DNA of 6,857 nt from Desulfovibrio sp. UBA2564. GTDB lineage: Bacteria > Desulfobacterota > Desulfovibrionia > Desulfovibrionales > Desulfovibrionaceae. This document shows, in pieces, positions 1 to 5,440 of this stretch. The stretch is taken from NCBI GenBank assembly GCA_002340305.1, contig DDLU01000299.1, positions 1 to 6,857 of the forward strand. Direction: 5' to 3'. Numbering within the stretch: position 1 is the first letter of the stretch; each line of letters opens with the position of its first letter. A program made the translations under genes and the position numbers. The notes beneath the pieces are model-generated. The model saw only the letters and a list, made by a program, of their open reading frames with translations. It was not told the DNA's origin and searched no databases.

Positions 1-198
1 AACCCAAAGGCTGGTCTTGGCTGTGGGGTCATTCCAATCCATGCTTCTGCCTGTGATGTAGGAGCCTGTTCCTGTTTCATAGACAACACGGGAGCAAGCC
101 CATACAGGCTGCAAGAAAATGCAAAGCACCGTAATAAAAGCTAAAGAGGAACATAAAACAACATTCTTCATCAAGCCACCGGAGACAATTCTTTTCAT
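1..198 (-). CDS. Choloylglycine hydrolase / penicillin V acylase-family Ntn hydrolase, N-terminal part (truncated by window edge)
   Basis: The frame runs 66 codons from an ATG at 198 to the window edge without a stop. An AAGGAG Shine-Dalgarno ends 6 nt before this ATG, which favours it over the in-frame ATG at 171. Residues 1-34 form a signal peptide: MKR start, hydrophobic core about 12-31, ending in PVWA. The next residues, CSRVVYETG...ITGRSMDWND (35-57), match the start of mature choloylglycine hydrolases and penicillin V acylases. In that family the N-terminal Cys is the nucleophile, followed by Arg, and an RSMDW motif lies about 15 residues on. Cleavage after Ala34 would expose Cys35 directly. 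By family these enzymes cleave linear amides such as conjugated bile acids, penicillin V or N-acyl homoserine lactones; the substrate here cannot be told. The product should be periplasmic. It lies 78 nt after pta on the same strand with no clear terminator between, so read-through is possible. VWAC only weakly resembles a lipobox. Confidence 0.78.
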   Translation of the reverse strand, partial: MKRIVSGGLMKNVVLCSSLAFITVLCIFLQPVWACSRVVYETGTGSYITGRSMDWNDPTAKTSLWV

Positions 199-276
199 CA
201 GCTACTCCTTATTATTTTTAATATCTAACAAGAATCATGAGAGTCAGAAGTACCATCTCCTGTCTGTTTTAGGCAA

Positions 277-2391
277 CTACTCTGTTAATTTATCTTTCTC
301 CGCAATGGCCTGAATAGCGGTAATGGCGACAGTGTTAACCACATCACGCACAGTACACCCCCGGCTCAGATCGTTAACCGGCTTTTTCAGCCCCTGCAAA
401 ACAGGACCGATGGCAACCGACTCTGGTTGTGAACGCTGTACAGCTTTATAGGTATTGTTCCCGGTGTTGAGGTCTGGAAAGATGAGTACTGTAGCCTTTC
501 CGGCAACTTCGCTGTCAGGCATAAGCTCGGCAGCAACATCCGGGTCTACGGCAGCATCATATTGCAACGGCCCCTCCACTGCGATTTCCGGTGCCATTTC
601 CCGCACAAGTTTTGTCGCTTCCTTCACTTTATCTACAGATAATCCCTTGCCGGACTCTCCTGTTGAATAGGAAAGCATGGCAACTCTAGGCTCAATTCCG
701 AAAATTGCCGCAGTTTGCGCAGAACTGATGGCAATCTCAGCCAACGCCTGCGCATCCGGATTAGGATTAACCGCGCAGTCACCGTAAGCCATGACCTTAT
801 CGTTCTGACACATGAGAAAAACGCTGGAAACAATGGAAAATCCGGGCTTGGTTTTAATGAACTCAAAAGCCGGGCGAATAGTCTGGGCGGTTGTGGTTAT
901 GGAACCGGAAACCATACCGTCAGCAACTCCGGTATAAACCATCATGGTGCCAAAATAAGTGGGATCGCTCATGCGGTCGCGGGCATCATCCTTCACAATG
1001 CACTTATGCTTGCGCAACTCGAGATACTCATCAACAAAGCGATCAAAATGTTCAGACTTGACCGGATCGACAATATCAATTCCTTTCAGACTGATACCAA
1101 TGTCAGAAGCGGTCTTGCGGATTTCATCCTCACCGCCAAGCAGGGTCAGGTTAACAACATCCCTGCGGCGCAGGATATCCGCTGCCTGTAAAATTCGTTT
1201 TTCCTTACCTTCGGGCAGAACTATATGCTGTTTATCCTCGCGGGCTTTGTGCAGCAAGGTATGCTCAAACATGTACGGAGTAATGCGTGTGGAACGGCTT
1301 GAAACCAGCTTGGTCTGCAACTCATGGGAATCCACACAGGTCTCGAAAAGCCCCATAGCTGAAAGAACTTTGACCTGATTTTCCGGGTCAATCTTACCAT
1401 GCAGACCACGCAGAATCTGGGCAGTCTTATGGGTATGTCCCGGTGCAACCAGAATGGGCAATGGTACGCCCTTCCACCCTTCGATAAGATGATGGACGGT
1501 CATAGCCGGTTTAATTCCACCGGTAAGCAGAATGCCTGAAACATTGGGATAGGCATCGGAAAGCCGCGAGGACAGGCTGGCGAGGATAATATCCGAGCGA
1601 TCACCGGGAGTGATGATCAAACTTCCATCGTTTACATATTTCAGGAAATTCTCAATCTGCATGGCGGCGACCACGTAATTATCAATGGGCGTATCAAGCC
1701 TGTCACGACCATAAAGTAGCCGGCAATCCAACCATTTAACAACATCATTCATAGTCGGATTGCCCAGTCGCTTATCATCGGGCAATACGTAGACCAGAGG
1801 GTTGCTTTCGCTCTTCAAACATCCGCGCAAGTGCTCGCCGAGGTCTGGCGAAAATTCTTTTGCAGCGCGGTTAACCATGACTGAAATTACATCCAGTCCT
1901 TTCTCCTCGAACATCGCCACTGTGCGGTTAGCAAGGTCACAGATTTCATCTTCATAACTGTCCATGGCATTGAGCACAGCCAGAACCGGACAGCCGAGGT
2001 TGCTGGCAACATCCAGATTGATTTCAAATTCTACAGCAGCTTCACCACCGAGGTAATCAGTGCCTTCACAAAGAACGAAGTCGTAATTTTCTTCAAGTTC
2101 TTTGAAGCGGTCGAGAATATTTTCCATAAGCAGAGAATGCTTTCCATCATTAAGCAGGCGGGTAGCCTCACTCTGGGTATAAGCGAAGGTGGTTTTGTAA
2201 TCCTGAGGAAGCTTGAAATGACGCAGAATAAGATCAATATCGTGATCCCGGTCCCGGTAATTATCGTGAATGATGGGCCTGAAAATAGCCACCTTGCGCA
2301 GGTGGGTTAAAAGCAGCTGCATTACCCCGAGAACAATGGCTGATTTACCGCTCCGGGCCTCTGTTGCTGCAATGTATAAGCTCTTTGACAT
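277..2391 (-). CDS. pta: Phosphate acetyltransferase (phosphotransacetylase), long two-domain form
   Basis: Catalyses acetyl-CoA + phosphate to acetyl phosphate + CoA in the cytoplasm; with acetate kinase (not in the window) this yields ATP from acetyl-CoA. The 704 residues match the long Pta class. Residues 1-220 form a P-loop-like domain related to dethiobiotin synthetase and cobyrinate synthase (TEARSGKS at 10-17). Residues about 228-345 are the DRTGG regulatory domain (GDRSDIILA 263-271, LLTGG 288-292). Residues about 380-704 are the catalytic PTA_PTB domain, with MVSGSITTTAQTIRP 493-507, SYSTGESGKG 574-583, EGPLQYDAAVDP 606-617, FPDLNTGNNTYKAVQR 638-653 and a C-terminal GPVLQGLKKPVNDLSRG. 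All expected blocks are present and the frame is intact. The start at 2391 is chosen because AGGAG lies 5 nt upstream; an upstream TTG at 2436 would add 15 unsupported residues. No acetate kinase gene is adjacent. The gene is divergent from the peroxiredoxin gene. Confidence 0.97.
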   Translation of the reverse strand: MSKSLYIAATEARSGKSAIVLGVMQLLLTHLRKVAIFRPIIHDNYRDRDHDIDLILRHFKLPQDYKTTFAYTQSEATRLLNDGKHSLLMENILDRFKELEENYDFVLCEGTDYLGGEAAVEFEINLDVASNLGCPVLAVLNAMDSYEDEICDLANRTVAMFEEKGLDVISVMVNRAAKEFSPDLGEHLRGCLKSESNPLVYVLPDDKRLGNPTMNDVVKWLDCRLLYGRDRLDTPIDNYVVAAMQIENFLKYVNDGSLIITPGDRSDIILASLSSRLSDAYPNVSGILLTGGIKPAMTVHHLIEGWKGVPLPILVAPGHTHKTAQILRGLHGKIDPENQVKVLSAMGLFETCVDSHELQTKLVSSRSTRITPYMFEHTLLHKAREDKQHIVLPEGKEKRILQAADILRRRDVVNLTLLGGEDEIRKTASDIGISLKGIDIVDPVKSEHFDRFVDEYLELRKHKCIVKDDARDRMSDPTYFGTMMVYTGVADGMVSGSITTTAQTIRPAFEFIKTKPGFSIVSSVFLMCQNDKVMAYGDCAVNPNPDAQALAEIAISSAQTAAIFGIEPRVAMLSYSTGESGKGLSVDKVKEATKLVREMAPEIAVEGPLQYDAAVDPDVAAELMPDSEVAGKATVLIFPDLNTGNNTYKAVQRSQPESVAIGPVLQGLKKPVNDLSRGCTVRDVVNTVAITAIQAIAEKDKLTE

Positions 2392-2396
2392 TCTTT

Positions 2397-2401
2397 CTCC
2401 T
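2397..2401 (-). promoter_or_regulatory. Shine-Dalgarno of pta
   Basis: Read on the minus strand, AGGAG is followed by AAAGA and then ATG at 2391. The 5-nt spacing fixes the pta start. The longer reading from a TTG at 2436 has no comparable purine-rich site. Confidence 0.85.
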
Positions 2402-2443
2402 GATTCGGTTACTGAATGGGAGTCCACTATTACCAAAAGTTTT

Positions 2444-2455
2444 GTGATTAATCAC
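2444..2455. promoter_or_regulatory. Perfect 12-bp palindrome GTGATTAATCAC in the pta leader
   Basis: GTGATTAATCAC is identical on both strands and lies 53-64 nt upstream of the pta start. It overlaps the possible -10 ATTAAT of pta, a position suited to a repressor operator. The GTGA/TCAC half-sites recall the CRP/FNR superfamily, but they are separated by only 4 bp, not the 6 bp of CRP sites, and Rex operators have a still wider gap. The binding protein is therefore unknown, and an operator role is inference from symmetry and position. Confidence 0.4.
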
Positions 2456-2475
2456 GAAGCAAAAGGTACTGGCAA
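2447..2475 (-). promoter_or_regulatory. Candidate pta promoter
   Basis: On the minus strand, TTGCCA (2475-2470, 5 of 6 to the sigma-70 -35 box) is followed after exactly 17 nt by ATTAAT (2452-2447, 4 of 6 to the -10 box). The -10 is weak because it lacks A at position 2. An alternative -10, TACAAT at 2487-2482, is better (5 of 6) but has no convincing -35. Either would give a leader of about 50-90 nt before pta. Confidence 0.3.
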
Positions 2476-2508
2476 ATTATTATTGTAGGCCCAGCACCGC
2501 CCCCTCTA

Positions 2509-2527
2509 ATTGATAGAGCATATCAAT
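2509..2527. promoter_or_regulatory. Inverted repeat ATTGATA-N5-TATCAAT, probable operator in the divergent region
   Basis: Two perfect 7-bp arms (2509-2515 and 2521-2527) flank the 5-bp centre GAGCA. The repeat sits between the divergent pta and peroxiredoxin genes. Its left arm contains TTGATA, which could serve as the -35 box of a rightward promoter (TTGATA, 18 nt, TATACA at 2534-2539). It resembles an operator more than a terminator: the arms are AT-rich and no T-run follows. FNR boxes (TTGAT-N4-ATCAA) have a shorter centre. A peroxide- or redox-responsive regulator would suit the neighbour, but nothing in the window identifies it. Confidence 0.45.
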
Positions 2528-2573
2528 GCCTACTATACAGGACCATCAACAAATAAAATAGTTTTATAATTTA

Positions 2574-2610
2574 TTGACTCACAACTTCAGCCAAATGTAA
2601 TAATTATAAT
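2574..2610 (+). promoter_or_regulatory. Candidate promoter region of the peroxiredoxin gene
   Basis: This AT-rich stretch contains a good -35 box, TTGACT (2574-2579), and a perfect -10 box, TATAAT (2605-2610). They are 25 nt apart, too far to work as a pair. TTGACT could pair with the weaker TAATAA at 2598-2603 (18-nt spacer), or TATAAT could work with an activator. Transcription would start about 45-55 nt before the gene, followed by AAGGAG at 2649-2654. Which combination is used cannot be decided by reading. Confidence 0.4.
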
Positions 2611-2660
2611 ATTGTGTTTTCTGTGCAACCACCCCCAACCTATAAAACAAGGAGCCTGCA

Positions 2661-3302
2661 ATGGAATCAGGAATCCCCCTTTTAGGTGAAGATTTTCCCA
2701 CAATGGAAGTCGTAACGACCCATGGGACACTCAATCTGCCAAGTGATATGGTAGGAAAATGGTTTGTGCTTTTCTCGCATCCGGCAGATTACACCCCGGT
2801 CTGCACCACTGAATTTGTAGCCTTTCAGAAACGTTTCGCAGAGTTTAAAGAGTTAAATTGTGAGCTCATAGGCCTGTCCATTGATCAGGTATTTTCCCAC
2901 ATCAAGTGGGTTGAGTGGATAAAAGACAACCTTGATGTCGAAATCGAATTTCCAATTATTGCTGACGACATGGGCAGAGTTGCTGCGAAGCTTGGCATGG
3001 TTCATCCTGACAAAGGCACCAACACAGTCAGAGCGGTATTTATTGTCGATGACAAAGGAAAACTCAGAATAATGTTTTACTATCCGCAAGAGCTGGGCAG
3101 AAATATGGACGAAATTCTGCGAGCAGTAAAAGGCATGCAGACTTCCGACGCTAAAGGTGTCGCTATTCCTGCCGGTTGGCCCAACAATGAGCTTGTCGGT
3201 GATTCTGTAATTGTTCCGCCTGCTAACAATGTAGCAACTGCCAAAGAGCGCACCGGAGCAAGCGATTGCTACGATTGGTGGTTCTGCTATAAAAAAATCT
3301 AA
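2661..3302 (+). CDS. Peroxiredoxin, Prx6 family, archaeal-type with C-terminal cysteine pair
   Basis: A thiol peroxidase of 213 residues that reduces hydrogen peroxide and organic hydroperoxides, expected in the cytoplasm because no signal peptide is seen. The active-site motif PADYTPVC spans 41-48, with peroxidatic Cys48, Thr45 and Pro41. The matching active-site Arg is probably Arg124 in NTVRAVF. The 1-cysPrx C-terminal domain follows from about residue 160 (AIPAGWPNNE at 168-177). The chain ends in CYDWWFC (203-209) plus Tyr-Lys-Lys-Ile. That tail closely resembles Aeropyrum pernix-type thioredoxin peroxidases, where two C-terminal Cys six residues apart take part in disulfide exchange. 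Cys203 and Cys209 are thus candidate resolving residues, so the enzyme need not be 1-Cys. AAGGAG with a 6-nt spacer supports the start. It is a single gene, divergent from pta and followed by its own terminator. The reductant is unknown. Confidence 0.94.
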   Translation: MESGIPLLGEDFPTMEVVTTHGTLNLPSDMVGKWFVLFSHPADYTPVCTTEFVAFQKRFAEFKELNCELIGLSIDQVFSHIKWVEWIKDNLDVEIEFPIIADDMGRVAAKLGMVHPDKGTNTVRAVFIVDDKGKLRIMFYYPQELGRNMDEILRAVKGMQTSDAKGVAIPAGWPNNELVGDSVIVPPANNVATAKERTGASDCYDWWFCYKKI

Positions 3303-3330
3303 GCATCAGTGATAAGACTCACTCAAAATC

Positions 3331-3366
3331 AAAGGGTTAACTCAGCAAGAGTTAACCCTTTATTAT
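3331..3366 (+). terminator. Rho-independent terminator of the peroxiredoxin gene, possibly bidirectional
   Basis: A perfect 13-bp inverted repeat, AAAGGGTTAACTC (3331-3343) and GAGTTAACCCTTT (3349-3361), encloses the loop AGCAA and is followed by ATTATTT. It starts 28 nt after the peroxiredoxin stop. Read on the minus strand the same hairpin is followed by GATTTTGAG, so it could also stop leftward transcripts, including any RNA from 3381-3575. Confidence 0.9.
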
Positions 3367-3380
3367 TTCCCGTCGTAATT

Positions 3381-3528
3381 TGGAGACACCCGGCAGCAAT
3401 CACAGGAGGTGCTGATGAGGTCCGCCTAGCTGCCTTGAACTTATTGCTGCAACCCTTTGTAGCATAAAAAGGCAAACAGGTCGTGACTCTGCCGGGTGGG
3501 GATGCTTGCGGAACATCCGGTGTCTCCA
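3381..3528. ncRNA. Candidate structured non-coding RNA, family not recognised
   Basis: This 148-nt stretch has no credible reading frame but folds compactly. Outer stem: TGGAGACACC (3381-3390) with GGTGTCTCCA (3519-3528), a perfect 10 bp. Directly inside: CGGCAG (3391-3396) with CTGCCG (3489-3494). Between the two on the 3' side is the hairpin GGATG/CATCC (3500-3504, 3514-3518), giving a three-way junction. Further in: TCAC (3400-3403) with GTGA (3483-3486), TGCCTT (3431-3436) with AAGGCA (3469-3474), and a terminal 8-bp helix TGCTGCAA/TTGTAGCA with loop CCCT (3445-3464). The strand is unresolved. The terminal helix has a G-U pair only on the plus strand. TCAC/GTGA gains an adjacent G-U pair only on the minus strand. 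A possible plus promoter, TTAACT-N18-TATTAT (3337-3366), points into it; for minus, the hairpin at 3331-3361 would terminate it. Possibilities include a 6S-like RNA or a local regulatory RNA. I could not assign a known family. Confidence 0.5.
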
Positions 3529-3529
3529 G

Positions 3530-3544
3530 GTCCGAATTTCGGAC
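3530..3544. other. Small hairpin GTCCG-AATTT-CGGAC beside the candidate RNA
   Basis: GTCCGAATTTCGGAC is an odd-length near-perfect inverted repeat starting one base after the outer stem of the 3381-3528 element. No T-run follows on either strand, so it is not a standard terminator. It may be an extra helix of the same RNA if the transcript extends this far. Confidence 0.4.
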
Positions 3545-3559
3545 GCAAGTATGGAATCC

Positions 3560-3575
3560 GCCCCCTTGCGGGAGC
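3560..3575 (-). other. Small GC hairpin with a GCAA tetraloop when read on the minus strand
   Basis: On the minus strand this reads GCTCCC-GCAA-GGGGGC: six pairs including one U-G, capped by a GNRA-type tetraloop. On the plus strand the same stem has a C-A mismatch and the loop TTGC. The wobble and tetraloop favour minus-strand transcription here, but the site is small. No T-run follows, so it is not an obvious terminator. Confidence 0.35.
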
Positions 3576-3621
3576 AGGAAAATTTGTAATCAACTGAAAT
3601 ATTAAATAGCTTTGAGGATTC

Positions 3622-3652
3622 AGTTTCCGGGCGGAAAATCCACCCGGAAACT
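3622..3652 (-). terminator. Probable terminator hairpin after the DASS symporter gene
   Basis: AGTTTCCGGG (3622-3631) pairs perfectly with CCCGGAAACT (3643-3652), and GGA/TCC extends the stem around a 3-nt loop. The single break, C3632 against A3642, becomes a G-U pair on the minus strand, giving a continuous 14-bp stem in that direction. It begins 8 nt after the symporter stop. There is no clear T-run after it on the minus strand, so it may stop transcription inefficiently or mainly protect the mRNA 3' end. Confidence 0.6.
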
Positions 3653-3660
3653 CAGGGGTT

Positions 3661-5199
3661 TTACTTAGGCATTACTGCCCAGTCGGGAAGGACACTTAAA
3701 TCAATGCCCCAGAGAACCGGCAGCAGGTAGACCACAGAGATAGTGATCAGAACCGCACCGATCATGTTCAGCCAGAAACCTGCCGAAGCCATCTGTTTGA
3801 TGGTCACGCAACCTGAACCGAACACAACGGCGTTTGGTGGAGTAGCAACCGGAAGCATGAATGCAAAGGATGCTGCCACGCAGGCACCGATGATGGTGGC
3901 AAAGGGGTGTACGCCCATGGCGATTGCCGCACTGCCCATGATGGGTACGAGCAGGGTCGCGGTGGCGGTGTTGGAAGTGATTTCAGTCAGGAAGATGGTA
4001 ATCAGAACAACTACTGCAACGAACATCAGGATGGTCATGCCTTCAAGCATAGTCAGCCTTGATGCGATGAAGTTGGCAAGACCGGTTTTGGAGAAACCGT
4101 TTGCGATTGCGAGACCACCACCGAAGAGCAGGATTACGTCCCAGGGAATCTTTACAGCGGTTTTCCAATCAAGCAGGAATTCACCTTTCTTGAAGTTGGT
4201 AGGAATCGCGAAAAGAATCAGGGAACCGAGAATACCGATGGTTGCATCATGTACGTAACCGAAGTTGGGCCATAGGTCTGCCATGAATGCTGCTTTCTTA
4301 AGGAAGCCGCGAGACAACCAGAAAGCTGCAACAAAACAACCGACAACAACGATGTATTTCTCTTCTTTGGACATGGGTCCAAGCTGGGCAATTTCTTTAT
4401 CAATAATTGCTTCACCGCCAGCCAGTTCCAGACCTTTAGCCGGAAACAGAATCTTGGTTAGAATCCACCAGGATACACCTATCATGATTACGGCAAGAGG
4501 CACACCATAGAGCATCCACTGACCGAAGCCGATCTGTACGCCGTACATTTTATCGACCATGCCGACCATAACTGTGTTCGGAGGAGTACCGATGATCGTA
4601 CCTACACCACCCATGGAAGCAGCATAGGCGATACCAAGCATGAGACATTTACCGAAGTTGGATTCGGGACCTGCGTTGGGGCAGGATCTAAGATCTTTGG
4701 AATCAAAGCCGGTAGCCTGCTGAATAACAGCAAGACCGATAGGTACCATCATCATGGTTGTCGCAGTGTTGGACACCCACATGGACAGGAAACCTGTGGC
4801 AATCATAAATCCGAGGATCATGCGGCCGGGGCTGGTTCCCACTGCTTTGATGGTATGCAGTGCAATGCGTCTGTGGAGGTTCCATCTTTCCATGGTTACG
4901 GCCAGAAAGAAGCCACCCATGAAGAGATAAATAAGATGGTTAGCATAAGGGGCACAAGCCGCTTTGGATTTCATTACACCAAGAAGCGGAAAGAGTGCGA
5001 TGGGCATTAGAGATGTCGCGGGAATGGGGATTGCTTCAGTAATCCACCATATTGCCATCAGGGCTGTTACCGCTGCAACTTTCCAAGCTGCCGGGTTCAT
5101 CCCTTCTGGAGCGGGCATAAAAATCATGAGCAGGAATACTACCGGTCCCAGAAAAAAACCGATTCTACGTCCGTTACCACTATCTTGCTGATCGCTCAT
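3661..5199 (-). CDS. DASS / SLC13-family sodium-coupled dicarboxylate symporter
   Basis: An inner-membrane secondary transporter of 512 residues, typical for the divalent anion:sodium symporter family. A short polar N-terminus (to about residue 12) precedes roughly 11-12 hydrophobic segments. Both family signatures are present: SNT at 143-145 with GTPPN at 204-208 in the first half, and SNT at 409-411 with ATPPN at 452-456 in the second, marking the inverted repeats that form the sodium and substrate sites. WWITEAIPIPATSLMP (51-66) is a conserved early block. A soluble loop lies at about 255-280. The start ATG has a GAGGGA-like site about 4 nt upstream. The gene lies 241 nt downstream of the malic enzyme gene on the same strand, which makes malate, fumarate or succinate the likely substrate. 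Sulfate or other anions are carried by some relatives and cannot be excluded. Confidence 0.92.
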   Translation of the reverse strand: MSDQQDSGNGRRIGFFLGPVVFLLMIFMPAPEGMNPAAWKVAAVTALMAIWWITEAIPIPATSLMPIALFPLLGVMKSKAACAPYANHLIYLFMGGFFLAVTMERWNLHRRIALHTIKAVGTSPGRMILGFMIATGFLSMWVSNTATTMMMVPIGLAVIQQATGFDSKDLRSCPNAGPESNFGKCLMLGIAYAASMGGVGTIIGTPPNTVMVGMVDKMYGVQIGFGQWMLYGVPLAVIMIGVSWWILTKILFPAKGLELAGGEAIIDKEIAQLGPMSKEEKYIVVVGCFVAAFWLSRGFLKKAAFMADLWPNFGYVHDATIGILGSLILFAIPTNFKKGEFLLDWKTAVKIPWDVILLFGGGLAIANGFSKTGLANFIASRLTMLEGMTILMFVAVVVLITIFLTEITSNTATATLLVPIMGSAAIAMGVHPFATIIGACVAASFAFMLPVATPPNAVVFGSGCVTIKQMASAGFWLNMIGAVLITISVVYLLPVLWGIDLSVLPDWAVMPK

Positions 5200-5256
5200 A
5201 GTCCCTCACTTGAGCTTGTGGCCTCCCTCACGGAAAAACGTTTCCTCCTGCCCCTT

Positions 5257-5262
5257 CTTATA
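5257..5262 (-). promoter_or_regulatory. Weak -10 candidate for the symporter gene
   Basis: On the minus strand TATAAG (5 of 6) occurs about 58 nt before the symporter start. The best upstream -35-like box, CTGACA, is 21 nt away, too far for a standard pair. On the plus strand the overlapping bases read TATAGT (5259-5264), so the same AT-rich spot could serve either direction. Confidence 0.2.
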
Positions 5263-5308
5263 GTGCAAACACCAAAGACGGGTTGTCAGCGCATTTGGAA
5301 ATCACCTG

Positions 5309-5322
5309 CCTGATCCGTCAGG
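5309..5322. other. Short hairpin CCTGA-TCCG-TCAGG in the symporter upstream region
   Basis: Perfect 5-bp arms surround a 4-nt loop in the gap between the malic enzyme and symporter genes. Around it, CAGGAC occurs twice in direct orientation (5319-5324 and 5342-5347). It could be a regulator site or a helix in a leader or small RNA; the sequence alone does not decide. Confidence 0.25.
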
Positions 5323-5364
5323 ACTGCCGGTACTTTACATACAGGACCTCATCACCATTTTTTG

Positions 5365-5404
5365 TACCCCCCCCGGCCCCGGAGAACCGGGAGGGGTATT
5401 TTTT
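5365..5404 (+). terminator. GC-rich intrinsic terminator oriented rightward, opposite to both flanking genes
   Basis: TACCCCCCCCGG (5365-5376) pairs with CCGGGAGGGGTA (5387-5398) around a 10-nt loop, with one C-A mismatch, and is followed by TTTTTT (5399-5404). The T-run is on the plus strand only; read leftward the hairpin is followed by an A-run. The mismatch becomes G-U on the minus strand, which mildly favours a leftward RNA hairpin. It lies 37 nt beyond the stop of the leftward malic enzyme gene, so it may serve that gene inefficiently. It may instead end an unannotated rightward transcript. Confidence 0.65.
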
Positions 5405-5440
5405 AATCAAATCATTCTTCAAAGCGTTAAGCGCATCAAA

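Noticed and set aside
199..276. Possible terminator or small gene between pta and the hydrolase gene
   Set aside because: No stable hairpin with a T-run and no credible short frame with a Shine-Dalgarno were found in these 78 bases.
2392..2436. Upstream TTG start extending pta by 15 residues
   Set aside because: No Shine-Dalgarno precedes the TTG, the added residues do not resemble Pta, and the ATG at 2391 has AGGAG at ideal spacing.
2563..2612. AT-rich TTATAAT-type sequences resembling a PerR box upstream of the peroxiredoxin gene
   Set aside because: No 15-bp TTATAAT-N-ATTATAA palindrome could be aligned; the likeness reflects AT-rich promoter DNA and is only partial.
3412..3419. CTGATGAG, identical to the conserved core box of hammerhead ribozymes
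   Set aside because: The required GAAA box after a stem II is missing (only TTGAAC follows), and no matching stem III and cleavage site could be built.
3466..3520. AAAAAGGCAAAC followed by GC-rich helices, reminiscent of the c-di-GMP-I (GEMM) riboswitch
   Set aside because: The conserved GACGCAAAGCC segment is absent, the local helices do not match the GEMM layout, and no gene start lies downstream on the plus strand.
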